Source: Sedimentisphaerales bacterium (GTDB lineage: Bacteria; Planctomycetota; Phycisphaerae; Sedimentisphaerales; SM23-30). From it: 35,921 nt of DNA. The translations under genes were made by a program, and so were the position numbers. Location: NCBI GenBank assembly GCA_016934515.1, contig JAFGSR010000250.1:1-35921 (forward strand), given 5' to 3'. Numbering within the stretch: the first letter of the stretch is position 1; every line of letters starts with the position of its first letter. Below the pieces are notes generated by a model that saw only the letters and a list, made by a program, of their open reading frames with translations, had not been told where the DNA came from and made no database searches. Positions 26,362 through 34,278 of this stretch are shown here, one piece after another.

Positions 26362-27252
26362 ATGAAAACTTTTTTAGAATGCGTACCCTGTTTTGTAGGA
26401 CAGGCATTAAAAGCGGTCCGATTAGTTAGCGATGATGAAAAAATTCAGGAAGGTGTTTTACGCGCGGCCCTTGCCGCAGCCGCTAAAATGGATTTTTCTG
26501 TTAGTCCGCCGGTAATGGGACAGCAGATTCATCGTATCATCCGGGATCTTCTCGAAAATGAAGATCCTTATTTTGATATCAAGCAACGTTCAAATGCTGT
26601 CATACTTGAGCTTTATCCTGAACTAAAAGCCCGAGTTGACAGCTCAAAAGATCCGTTTGAAACTGCGGTTCGTCTGGCGATTGCCGGAAACATTATTGAT
26701 TACGCGGTGAACACCGATCTCGAAGAAACGGAAATACTTCAGGTAATAGAAGATGCACTAAAAACACCATCTCCGTTATTGCGTCTGGATGAATTTCGAC
26801 GCGCGATAACCCAGGCGAACAAAATTCTTTACCTGGCGGATAATGCGGGAGAAATTGTACTTGATCGGCTTTTGCTTGAGCAGTTACCACGGGAAAAGGT
26901 TACTTTTGTGGTTCGGGGTTTTGCCGTGATTAATGATGCCACCAGAACTGACGCCCAGGAGACGGGCATTACCGAACTGGTGGAGGTGATCGACAATGGA
27001 TCGGGTGTGCCGGGGACGATTCTTGAAACCTGTTCGGATGATTTTCGCCGACGTTTCAATGAAGCCGATGTTATTATTGCCAAAGGACAGGGCAACTACG
27101 AAACCTTGAATGATGTTGACCGGGAAATTTTCTTTTTGTTTAAAGTGAAGTGCCCCGTGATCGTCAGAGACACCGGCGAGGAATTGGGTAATATGGTTTT
27201 GCAGAAAAGCTCGGTTAGTAATTATAAAGGTGTGCGGGAAATGCCTGCCTGA
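26362..27252 (+). CDS. DUF89/ARMT1-like metal-dependent phosphatase family protein
   Basis: The 296-aa product has the DUF89 family marks: N-terminal ECVPCFVGQALKAVR with a Cys pair, ILYLADNAGEIVLDRLLLEQL as the metal-binding Asp-Asn-x-x-Glu site, VVRGFAVINDATR, and IIAKGQGNYETL. Members are damage-control phosphatases acting on harmful phospho-metabolites; the substrate of this bacterial subgroup is not known. It begins 3 bp after the first NifX-like gene, so it is almost certainly co-transcribed. Pairing with an ORP-like gene hints at a role in the same pathway, which is inference. Confidence 0.85.
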   Translation: MKTFLECVPCFVGQALKAVRLVSDDEKIQEGVLRAALAAAAKMDFSVSPPVMGQQIHRIIRDLLENEDPYFDIKQRSNAVILELYPELKARVDSSKDPFETAVRLAIAGNIIDYAVNTDLEETEILQVIEDALKTPSPLLRLDEFRRAITQANKILYLADNAGEIVLDRLLLEQLPREKVTFVVRGFAVINDATRTDAQETGITELVEVIDNGSGVPGTILETCSDDFRRRFNEADVIIAKGQGNYETLNDVDREIFFLFKVKCPVIVRDTGEELGNMVLQKSSVSNYKGVREMPA

Positions 27253-27312
27253 TTGAAAATGAAAACCATATCGCCCGAAAATAATGGTTAACATTTTAAT
27301 CCTTGAAAAATC

Positions 27313-27822
27313 ATGGACGCTATAACAATACAACCGATTGGCGAAATCCATTCGCCTTATAAAACACCCGGGAACATGCCCATCCAGGGAGTGTTTGGAC
27401 CCGATGTAGAGGCCTGGATTGAGCTAAAGGAGGAATATGTTTCTGGTTTGAAGGGACTGGAGGGGTTCAGCCACGCTGTTATTTTGTATTATTTTCATCA
27501 GTCCCAGCGCGAAGATTTGCAGGCTATGCCTTTTCTTGAGCAGGTCAAACACGGCATTTTTGCCATCAGAAGCCCCCATCGGCCCAATCATCTGGGGTTT
27601 TCCATTATCAAAATCAATTCTATCGTCGATAACAAAATTTACTTTTCCCAGGTAGATATCCTGGATGGCACGCCGGTGCTGGACATTAAGCCTTACGTTA
27701 AGTATTTCGATCAGCGAGATAATGTGAAATCAGGTTGGATAGACAAGCACTTTAAGCATGGAAAAATCCCGCACTCCACCATCATCAGGGAAAAAACCAA
27801 AGATGAAGCAACAAAAGCATGA
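27313..27822 (+). CDS. TrmO-family tRNA m6t6A37 methyltransferase
   Basis: The 169-aa product matches the TrmO (YaeB/TsaA) beta-barrel: IGEIHSPYKTPGNMPIQG at the start, LEGFSHAVILYYFH, IFAIRSPHRPNHLGFSIIKI and the DILDGTPVLDIKPYVKYFD block. TrmO uses SAM to methylate t6A37 in tRNA-Thr. Many anaerobes carry short TrmO-like proteins in Fe-S gene clusters, so this copy may have another role. It ends inside the activator gene (20-bp overlap with the start I prefer), which implies linked translation. Confidence 0.85.
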   Translation: MDAITIQPIGEIHSPYKTPGNMPIQGVFGPDVEAWIELKEEYVSGLKGLEGFSHAVILYYFHQSQREDLQAMPFLEQVKHGIFAIRSPHRPNHLGFSIIKINSIVDNKIYFSQVDILDGTPVLDIKPYVKYFDQRDNVKSGWIDKHFKHGKIPHSTIIREKTKDEATKA

Positions 27823-29164
27823 CGACCGGGATATTATCCTGGACAGTATTGCCGATGGGGTGTTCACGGTGGATGGCCACTGGATAATAACCTCCTTTAA
27901 TCGTGCCGCGGAACGAATAACCGGGGTAAAGCGTGTCCAGGCAATTGGCCAAAAGTGTTTTGATGTTTTTCGGGCGGATATTTGCCAGACCGCCTGCGCC
28001 CTCAAGCACAGCATTGAAACGGGCAACGAAATTATTGATCGACGCATCAATATTCTCAACGACCAGGGGCAGACGGTTCCGATCAGTATCAGCACAGCGG
28101 TTTTACGCGATAAAAATGGCCGGGTAGTGGGCGGGGCGGAAACTTTTAGGGATCTGTCGGACATTGAATTGCTGCGCCAGGAAATTCGAGGCCGATACAC
28201 CTTCGAAGACATCATCAGCCAAAATCATGACATTCATCAGTTATTTGAAATCCTTCCCGATATTGCCGCCAGTGAAAGCACCGTGCTGATTGAAGGCCCC
28301 ACCGGTTCCGGTAAGGAAATCTTTGCCCGGGCAATCCATAACCTAAGCCCCCGCAAAAAAAATAAATTCATAGCAGTCAATTGTGGTGCCTTGCCGGATT
28401 CGCTGCTGGAATCGGAACTGTTTGGTTATGTCAAAGGGGCGTTCACCGATGCCCGAACAGATAAGCCCGGCCGTTTCGCCCTGGCCCAGGGCGGAACTCT
28501 CTTTCTGGATGAGATCGGTGATGTGTCGCCCTCGGTCCAGGTAAAGCTGCTGCGGGTGTTGCAGGAGAAACAGTACGAACCTCTCGGCGGAACCACTACA
28601 CAAAAAGCTGATGTCCGTATCATTGCAGCGACCAATAAGAACCTGCAGCAACTTACTTCACTGGGGCGATTTCGGGACGATCTTTATTACCGTCTTAACA
28701 TCGTCAAAATCTCCCTGCCGTCGTTGGCCCAGCGGCGGGATGACATTGTGCTTTTGGCGGAGCATTTTATTAGAAAATTCAACGTCAAAAAAGGCAAGCA
28801 TATCGAGGGTATCTCCGCCAAAGCCATTGCAATTTTGATGAAACATGATTTTCCCGGCAACATCAGGGAGTTGGAGAACATTATCGAACACGCTTTTGTA
28901 CTTTGTCGCGGCAAAGAGATTCGTCCGGAGCATCTTCCCCTTGAACTGGCAGGAAACATTGATAGCGGTCATCTCATGGAAGTCAAATCAATCAACATCA
29001 TGCGCGATCAGAATGAAGCCGGAATTATCAAAAATATCCTGCTCAAGCATAGTGGTAAGCGCAGCGCGGTGGCTGCGGAGCTTGGAATCAACAAAAGTAC
29101 ACTTTGGCGCAAGATGAAAAAATACGAAATCAGCTATCCCCCAGACGACCAGACCGAACAATAG
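27803..29164 (+). CDS. PAS-domain sigma-54 activator of the ORP-like cluster
   Basis: The 453-aa product has a PAS domain (~10-120) with C52, C61 and C65, a possible Fe-S or redox site. The AAA+ domain has Walker A GPTGSGKE (165-172), the sigma-54 contact loop GAFTDA (212-217, last Gly replaced by Asp) and Walker B LFLDEIGD (233-240). A Fis-type helix-turn-helix ends it (KRSAVAAELGINKSTLWRKM). The frame also allows an ATG at 27758, but the PAS homology starts just after 27803. It lies between the two sigma-54 units it probably controls through TTGC-N6-GCAA sites. Confidence 0.9.
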   Translation: MKQQKHDDRDIILDSIADGVFTVDGHWIITSFNRAAERITGVKRVQAIGQKCFDVFRADICQTACALKHSIETGNEIIDRRINILNDQGQTVPISISTAVLRDKNGRVVGGAETFRDLSDIELLRQEIRGRYTFEDIISQNHDIHQLFEILPDIAASESTVLIEGPTGSGKEIFARAIHNLSPRKKNKFIAVNCGALPDSLLESELFGYVKGAFTDARTDKPGRFALAQGGTLFLDEIGDVSPSVQVKLLRVLQEKQYEPLGGTTTQKADVRIIAATNKNLQQLTSLGRFRDDLYYRLNIVKISLPSLAQRRDDIVLLAEHFIRKFNVKKGKHIEGISAKAIAILMKHDFPGNIRELENIIEHAFVLCRGKEIRPEHLPLELAGNIDSGHLMEVKSINIMRDQNEAGIIKNILLKHSGKRSAVAAELGINKSTLWRKMKKYEISYPPDDQTEQ

Positions 29165-29182
29165 GATTGCGATATTGCAATC
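29165..29182 (+). promoter_or_regulatory. TTGC-N6-GCAA activator site upstream of unit B
   Basis: GATTGC-GATATT-GCAATC is a perfect 6-6-6 inverted repeat directly after the activator stop codon. Its core TTGC-N6-GCAA (29167-29180) equals that at 25746. Its centre is 141 bp from the -12 GC at 29314-29315. Confidence 0.65.
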
Positions 29183-29300
29183 ATCTAACCGTATTTTTTG
29201 CTTTTGCACGCTTGTTTAACGGGTGGGTATGGTTCATTTCAAAAATACATGTCCTTATTAAAAAAAGACTTACAGCATAATTACTAATTCGTGATTTTTA

Positions 29301-29316
29301 CGGCACGGCGTTTGCT
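29301..29316 (+). promoter_or_regulatory. Sigma-54 promoter of unit B
   Basis: CGGCACG-GCGT-TTGCT matches TGGCACG-N4-TTGCW at every fixed base except the first. GG is at 29302-29303 and GC at 29314-29315. Predicted start is near 29327, leaving a leader of about 14 nt with AGAGG before the ATG at 29341. Confidence 0.8.
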
Positions 29317-29340
29317 ATTTGAATTACCAGAGGTTTTATT

Positions 29341-29781
29341 ATGCACAAAATTGCAATAGCACTTTTTGGCAGTCGCGTTTCGCCGCGTTTTGACTGCGCG
29401 CCCGGATTCAGGGTCGTTGAGTTGGATAATGGAACCATTAACAGCAGCCGGGAAGTTTATACGGAAAATTTTAATGCCGCCCAGCGCATTAGTAAGCTCA
29501 GGGAATTGGGTGTTTCTACGCTGATTTGCGGCGGAATTGACATGTTTTCCGCAGGACAACTGGATCATCACGGCGTCAAAATCTATTCATGGATAACCGG
29601 TGAAGCCCAAGACGCACTTGAATGTCTGCTCCAGGGCAAGCTGCAGCCCGGTTTTATGCTAGCTGCCGGTGGGCGCTGTTGTGGTCGGTGGCGGTTTCGC
29701 CAGGGCCGCGGTACCGGCCCGGGCAGCGGCTTCGGCAACTCCCGGGGCGGTGGTCGCCGAAAGGGTTGGTATAATCCTTAG
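29341..29781 (+). CDS. NifX/FeMo-co-type protein 2 with Gly/Arg-rich tail
   Basis: The 146-aa product has the NifX-like fold over residues 1-105: HKIAIALFGSRVSPRFDCAPGFRVVELD, then NAAQRISKLRELGVSTLICGGID. A Cys pair (GGRCCGR) follows, then a basic Gly/Arg-rich tail with GRGTGPGSGFG. The tail resembles the TGPxGxGP motif of the next two proteins. It is the first gene of the second sigma-54 unit. A metal-sulfur cluster role is inferred from the family. Confidence 0.85.
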   Translation: MHKIAIALFGSRVSPRFDCAPGFRVVELDNGTINSSREVYTENFNAAQRISKLRELGVSTLICGGIDMFSAGQLDHHGVKIYSWITGEAQDALECLLQGKLQPGFMLAAGGRCCGRWRFRQGRGTGPGSGFGNSRGGGRRKGWYNP

Positions 29782-29845
29782 AATAACTGATGATTGCAAG
29801 AAACTAAAACTTAACGTTTAGAAAAAAATGAAGGTGGTGATTTTT

Positions 29846-30094
29846 GTGCCAAGAGGTGATGGAACAGGACCAATGGGGCAGGGACCGGGAACCGGCCGGA
29901 GAAAATTGGGTACTAATCGCGGAACGGGTCCGCAGGCAGCGGCAGGCCGAGGTCGGGGCGGTGGACCTTTAGCCGCTGGGCCGGGCGGTGAGTGTGTTTG
30001 TTCAAAATGTGGTTTCAGTGCGGCGCATTCTGTGGGCCAGCCCTGCAACCAAAGGCCATGCCCCATTTGCGGTGCGGTTATGACGAGGAATTAA
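29846..30094 (+). CDS. DUF5320-like Gly/Arg-rich protein with Cys cluster
   Basis: The 82-aa product starts MPRGDGTGPMGQGPGTGRR, the motif also seen at the start of the next protein. It then has a Gly/Arg stretch and a C-terminal zinc- or Fe-binding Cys set (C50, C52, C55, C67, C72, C75). An ATG at 29828 is in frame, but AAGGTGGT (29831-29838) suits the GTG at 29846, and the family motif begins there. Similar short proteins accompany NifX and ferredoxin-ATPase genes in anaerobes. Function unknown. Confidence 0.75.
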   Translation: MPRGDGTGPMGQGPGTGRRKLGTNRGTGPQAAAGRGRGGGPLAAGPGGECVCSKCGFSAAHSVGQPCNQRPCPICGAVMTRN

Positions 30095-30174
30095 GGATGC
30101 CTCAGATAATCTCTGACAGGCAAATTGATTATCACAGGTTTACAAAGTAACTTATTTTTATAAGGAGAATCATC

Positions 30175-30600
30175 ATGCCAGGTGGAGACAGAACAGGGCC
30201 CGCAGGTATGGGGCCAATGACAGGAAGAGCGGCAGGTTATTGCACCGGAAATCAGGTGCCCGGTTTTGCCAATCCCGTTGCCGGTCGAGGCTACGGTTTT
30301 GCCGGTCGAGGTTACGGCTTCGGCGGAGGCGGTCGGGGCCGAGGCGGTATGGGAAGACGTAACGGATTCTACGCTACCGGTCTTTTTGGTTGGCAGCGTT
30401 TCGGTGCGGTCAATCCATTCGTCGGTAATGTACCACGCGGGTTTGGAGCCTTTCCCGGTGTTCCAGAGACAACTAAAGAGCAGGAACTGGAGTACCTGAA
30501 AAGCCAGGCACAATATCTCACTGGAGCTATGGATGACATCAAAAAACGCATAGCCGACCTTGAAGCTATGACTGACCAGCAAAGCACCAGCCCGGAGTAA
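30175..30600 (+). CDS. DUF5320-like protein
   Basis: The 141-aa product begins MPGGDRTGPAGMGPMTGRA. It continues with a Gly/Tyr/Arg-rich region (GRGYGFAGRGYGFGGGGRGR) and ends in a charged coiled coil (EQELEYLKSQAQYLTGAMDDIKKRIADLEAM), the DUF5320 layout. AAGGAG precedes the ATG. It stops 4 bp before the first ferredoxin-ATPase gene, so the products are probably made together. A scaffold or partner role is inference only. Confidence 0.82.
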   Translation: MPGGDRTGPAGMGPMTGRAAGYCTGNQVPGFANPVAGRGYGFAGRGYGFGGGGRGRGGMGRRNGFYATGLFGWQRFGAVNPFVGNVPRGFGAFPGVPETTKEQELEYLKSQAQYLTGAMDDIKKRIADLEAMTDQQSTSPE

Positions 30601-30604
30601 TAAC

Positions 30605-31462
30605 ATGATAATCGCCATCGCCAGTGGAAAAGGCGGAACCGGAAAAACTACCATTGCGACAAATCTGGCTTTTGCTTTTTCTCGGCAAGGCCGGCAGGTG
30701 CAACTGCTGGATTGTGATGTAGAAGAACCAAACTGCCATATTTTTGTCAAACCGGAATTGACAACTTCCCAACCCGCAACCGTTGCGGTGCCCAGGGTAG
30801 ATGAAGAAAAATGCAGCGGTTGCGGCACTTGTGCCGAAGTTTGTCAATACAGCGCGATTGTTTGCATCAAAGGCAAGGTTATGGTTTTTCCGGAGATGTG
30901 TCACGGTTGCGGCGGTTGTATGCGTTTCTGCCCCGAAGCTGCTATTGACGAATCGGCCCGGGAAGTAGGCCTGGTCGAAACCGGCTCCGCTAAGGGGTTT
31001 CACTTCGCCCAAGGCAGACTACGAATTGGCGAAGTCATGGCTCCACCGTTAATCAGCAAGGTCAAACAGTCCGCTAACCAAAGTGAGATTACAATCATCG
31101 ATGCCCCGCCGGGGACGTCCTGTCCGGTAATCGAGGCGGTAAGAGATTCGGATTTCATCGTATTGGCCACGGAACCAACACCATTCGGCCTTAATGATTT
31201 GAAGCTGGCCGTCGAAATGGTCCGGGTTCTGAAAGTCCCCTTTGCCGTTGCCATCAATCGCTGTGATGTCGGTGACCATGCGGTAAAGCAATATTGTGAA
31301 AAAGAAGGAATTAACATTATTTTGGAAATCCCCAACGACCGGGCTATCGCCGAGACTTATTCCCGGGGTGAATTGATCGGCCAAAGCCTGGATAATTACG
31401 CAGCAGTTTTCTCCGACCTGGCCAATCGCCTTATGGATCAGACAATAGTGAACTTTGGTTAA
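30605..31462 (+). CDS. MinD-type P-loop ATPase with inserted 2[4Fe-4S] ferredoxin domain, 1
   Basis: The 285-aa product has a deviant Walker A GKGGTGKTT (8-16) and LLDCDVEEPNCH. A ferredoxin insert follows with eight Cys in two CxxCxxCxxxC runs (C70, C73, C76, C80 and C99, C102, C105, C109). The MinD fold then continues with IIDAPPGTSCPV and TEPTPFGLNDLKLAVE. COG1149-type ATPases of this build are part of the Desulfovibrio ORP complex and are thought to couple ATP use to Fe-S or electron transfer. It is the first of a tandem pair. Confidence 0.92.
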   Translation: MIIAIASGKGGTGKTTIATNLAFAFSRQGRQVQLLDCDVEEPNCHIFVKPELTTSQPATVAVPRVDEEKCSGCGTCAEVCQYSAIVCIKGKVMVFPEMCHGCGGCMRFCPEAAIDESAREVGLVETGSAKGFHFAQGRLRIGEVMAPPLISKVKQSANQSEITIIDAPPGTSCPVIEAVRDSDFIVLATEPTPFGLNDLKLAVEMVRVLKVPFAVAINRCDVGDHAVKQYCEKEGINIILEIPNDRAIAETYSRGELIGQSLDNYAAVFSDLANRLMDQTIVNFG

Positions 31463-31489
31463 AAGGAATCGCACGTTAAAAGGAATCGC
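31458..31489 (+). repeat. Duplicated 15-bp ribosome-binding segment
   Basis: GTTAAAAGGAATCGC occurs at 31458-31472 and 31475-31489 (17-bp period). The first copy includes the stop of ATPase 1 and both carry AAAAGGA; only the second is close enough to the ATG at 31493. Confidence 0.85.
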
Positions 31490-31492
31490 TCA

Positions 31493-32386
31493 ATGAAAGA
31501 ACTGGTAGTAATCAGTGGAAAAGGTGGCACCGGAAAGACCAGCATTGTTGCGTCGTTTGCCGCTTTAGCTCAGAACAAGGTGTTGGTTGATTGCGATGTG
31601 GATGCAGCCGATCTTCACCTGGTGCTCGAACCCCAGGTCGAATACACCGAAAACTTCAGCGGTGGCAAACAAGCGAAAATTATAACCAAGCAGTGTATCG
31701 GTTGCGGTATGTGTTATGATGCGTGCCGGTTTGGAGCGGTTTGGCGCAGCACCGATCTGGATGAGGTGCTCAGTGTTGTTTATCAGATCGATCCGATTTC
31801 TTGTGACGGCTGCGGAGTTTGTGTCCGTCTCTGCCCCAGCAGTGCAATTTCCTTCGAACCGGAAATCAACGGCCAGTGGTTTCGCTCCCGAACCCGTCAC
31901 GGCCCGATGATTCACGCCAAATTAGGTGTTGCCCAGGAAAACTCCGGAAAGCTGGTATCCCTGGTCCGCGAACACGCCCGAAATTTGGCCCAACAGCAGA
32001 ATCTGGACTTAATCATTATCGATGGCTCACCGGGCATCGGTTGCCCCGTGATTGCTTCGATTACCGGCGCGGATATGGTTCTGGTGGTAACCGAGCCGAC
32101 TTTGAGTGGACAGCATGATTTGGAACGGGTTGCCGAGCTAACCAGTCATTTCAAAATCGAAACCATGGTTTGCATCAACAAATGGGACATTAATCCTGAT
32201 ATCACCGCCGCGATTGAAAAAATGGCCCAAAATCGTAAAATTCACATCGCCGGAAAAATCCGCTTTGATGATGCCGTTACCCAGGCTCTGATTAAAAAAT
32301 TATCCGTGGTGGAATTTTCGGAAAATGGCGTAGCCGAAGATGTCAGAAAACTTTGGGCCGAGATCGACCGTGCCCTGAAAAAATAA
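31493..32386 (+). CDS. MinD-type P-loop ATPase with inserted 2[4Fe-4S] ferredoxin domain, 2
   Basis: The 297-aa paralogue of the preceding gene has GKGGTGKTS (9-17), LVDCDVDAADLHLVL, an insert with C68, C71, C74, C78 and C104, C107, C110, C114, then IIDGSPGIGCPV and TEPTLSGQHDLERV. The pair probably forms a hetero-dimer, as proposed for similar tandem ATPases. It lies 30 bp after its partner and 47 bp before the third NifX-like gene. Confidence 0.92.
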   Translation: MKELVVISGKGGTGKTSIVASFAALAQNKVLVDCDVDAADLHLVLEPQVEYTENFSGGKQAKIITKQCIGCGMCYDACRFGAVWRSTDLDEVLSVVYQIDPISCDGCGVCVRLCPSSAISFEPEINGQWFRSRTRHGPMIHAKLGVAQENSGKLVSLVREHARNLAQQQNLDLIIIDGSPGIGCPVIASITGADMVLVVTEPTLSGQHDLERVAELTSHFKIETMVCINKWDINPDITAAIEKMAQNRKIHIAGKIRFDDAVTQALIKKLSVVEFSENGVAEDVRKLWAEIDRALKK

Positions 32387-32433
32387 TGGTGATTCCAAAC
32401 TGGTGAAACATCAAAAAACTTGGAGAATATTTT

Positions 32434-32772
32434 ATGAAAATCGCTATTCCTTTAGCAGATGGAAAATTGAGTATGCATTTTGGACATTGTCAGGAATTTG
32501 CACTGGTGGACGTTGACGAAAACACTCAGCAGGTCCTTGCTACGCAAACCCTCCAACCCCCGGGACATCAGCCGGGTGTGCTGCCCGCCTGGCTCCATGA
32601 GTTGGGCGCCAATGTAATAATCGCCGGAGGCATGGGAATGCGCGCCCAGCAGCTTTTTGTCCAGAACGATATCAAGGTGGTAATCGGCGCTCCTGCACAA
32701 AGCTCCGAACAACTCGTCAATGATTATCTGGCCGGTAACCTGGAAACCGGAGAGAACATTTGTGATCACTAA
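32434..32772 (+). CDS. NifX/FeMo-co-type small protein 3
   Basis: The 112-aa product opens KIAIPLADGKLSMHFGHCQEFALVDVDE, the form usual in NifX-like partners of ferredoxin-ATPases, with the SMHFGHC metal-binding-looking segment. GANVIIAGGMGMRAQQLF and the C-terminal ENICDH follow. Its FGHC motif is absent from the other two copies. Its end overlaps the thioesterase start by 11 bp. Confidence 0.88.
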   Translation: MKIAIPLADGKLSMHFGHCQEFALVDVDENTQQVLATQTLQPPGHQPGVLPAWLHELGANVIIAGGMGMRAQQLFVQNDIKVVIGAPAQSSEQLVNDYLAGNLETGENICDH

Positions 32773-33193
32773 AAGCACCGAAAGTAATTTAGCCGAAGTT
32801 CGCCGGCAGGTGCATCGGGATTGCGTTGTCTGTTCTTTCCGGAATGAACAGGGATTGCATTTGGATTTTCACGCGGCTGACAATGGCGAAGTAACCGCCG
32901 ATTTTATTTACGATAAATCTTACCAGGGCTACCCCGGCTTGCTCCATGGCGGGGTAATCTCCGCCATTCTCGATGGTGCCATGACAAATTGCTTGTTTGC
33001 CCGGGGTTGTGTTGCCGTTACTGCTGATTTTCGCATCAGGTTCCGTCACCCCGTCATCGTAGGACAATCGGCCAGTGTTCGAGCCTGGATAACTCGAACC
33101 ACACCTCCCATCTTCGAAGCAAAAGCACAAATCACCCAAGCCGACCGCATCACCACCACCGCCACCGCAAAATTCATGCAAATACCAAAATAA
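32762..33193 (+). CDS. Hotdog-fold thioesterase (PaaI type)
   Basis: The 143-aa product has the PaaI thioesterase pattern: YQGYPGLLHGGVISAILDGAM, then FRIRFRHPVIVGQ. The acyl-CoA or other thioester substrate is unknown. GTG at 32762 is preceded by GGAGAG and overlaps the NifX-like gene by 11 bp; an upstream ATG in this frame would overlap further with no better site. Its presence inside the cluster is unusual for an ORP system. Confidence 0.85.
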   Translation: MITKSTESNLAEVRRQVHRDCVVCSFRNEQGLHLDFHAADNGEVTADFIYDKSYQGYPGLLHGGVISAILDGAMTNCLFARGCVAVTADFRIRFRHPVIVGQSASVRAWITRTTPPIFEAKAQITQADRITTTATAKFMQIPK

Positions 33194-33250
33194 ATTCTTA
33201 GAGGTTACCAAAATTCTTAGTGATTACCTTAATTCTCTGGTTTTGATATT
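33194..33250. repeat. 19-bp imperfect tandem repeat
   Basis: ATTCTTAGAGGTTACC starts at 33194, ATTCTTAGTGATTACC at 33213 and a weaker ATTCTCTGG unit at 33232. The repeat fills the gap between the thioesterase and metallo-beta-lactamase genes. Confidence 0.65.
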
Positions 33251-34108
33251 ATGAGCGGGAAAATTAAAATCACGATTCTGGTCGATAACACCAGCAATCA
33301 TCCAACTTTGCTGGCAGAGCACGGCTGGGCGGTCTGGATCGAGGATGAAAATCATAAGATTCTTTTCGACACCGGTTGCAGCGGGGTTATTCAGGCAAAT
33401 GCCAAAGTGCTCGGAATCGATCTCTCCAAAGCAGATGCGATTGTTCTAAGCCACGGCCACAACGATCATTCCGGCGGATTAATGCAATTACTTGATAAAA
33501 ATAACCAGGCAAAAATTTATTTGCATCCCGACTCGCTAAAACCCAGGTACAGTTGCCACTCCGACAAATCCGTGCGAAATATCGGTATGCCCGCTTTGAC
33601 TCACCTGCATCTGTCCCAGCCGCAATTCCATGAACGCATCAAATGGACCACCCAGCCCACCGAGGTTCTTCCCGGTTATCTTGTCACCGGACCAATTAGA
33701 CGTCTGGCTGAGTTTGAAGATGTTGGTGGACCTTTTTTCCAGGATGCTTTTCAGACCGAGCCTGACCTGATTCTGGATGACCAGGCTTTGTATTTTAATT
33801 CTGCGCAGGGATTGGTGGTTATTCTGGGTTGCGCCCATGCCGGAGTAGTGAATACTCTGCATTATATCGCGGACCTGACCGGACAAATGGATTTTTTCAC
33901 CGTGCTGGGTGGAATGCATCTGTTGGTAGCTTCACCGGAAAGAATCGAAAATACCATTAAAGCTTTTCGCGTACATAATGTTCAGCAGATCGGAACCGCT
34001 CACTGTACCGGCGCCAAAGCAACCGCAAAACTTTGGGAAGCCCTCCCGGATAAATGTTTTGCCTGCTCCGTAGGAACGCAAATTGAATTCGAACCCGCCA
34101 CCCAATAA
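33251..34108 (+). CDS. Metallo-beta-lactamase-fold hydrolase (COG1237 type)
   Basis: The 285-aa product has the MBL zinc site LSHGHNDHSGGL (H68, H70, D72, H73), ILGCAHAGVVNTLHYI and AHCTGAKATAKLWE near the end. This COG1237-like branch includes proteins annotated for methanopterin-type dihydropterin phosphate synthesis, but the real substrate here is unknown. It follows the thioesterase by 57 bp. The 170-bp gap after it probably ends the unit. Confidence 0.88.
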   Translation: MSGKIKITILVDNTSNHPTLLAEHGWAVWIEDENHKILFDTGCSGVIQANAKVLGIDLSKADAIVLSHGHNDHSGGLMQLLDKNNQAKIYLHPDSLKPRYSCHSDKSVRNIGMPALTHLHLSQPQFHERIKWTTQPTEVLPGYLVTGPIRRLAEFEDVGGPFFQDAFQTEPDLILDDQALYFNSAQGLVVILGCAHAGVVNTLHYIADLTGQMDFFTVLGGMHLLVASPERIENTIKAFRVHNVQQIGTAHCTGAKATAKLWEALPDKCFACSVGTQIEFEPATQ

Positions 34109-34194
34109 TCACCCCTACAATAAGTGGTAACTCAAATTGACCGATATTAGGCCGGTTGGTATCATAAACATTTTATGTACATCAGAAAATTCCC

Positions 34195-34211
34195 GTCCGC
34201 CAAAGGCGGAC
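34195..34211 (+). terminator. Possible terminator hairpin
   Basis: GTCCGCC-AAA-GGCGGAC is a perfect 7-bp stem with a 3-nt loop. It is followed after ACCTTAA by a T-rich, not uninterrupted, stretch. It lies in the gap before the radical SAM gene. Confidence 0.45.
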
Positions 34212-34278
34212 ACCTTAATTTTGATTTTTAATCTTTGATTTTTGATTTCTCAACCAGGCTTTTGGATAGGAGTTCGTT

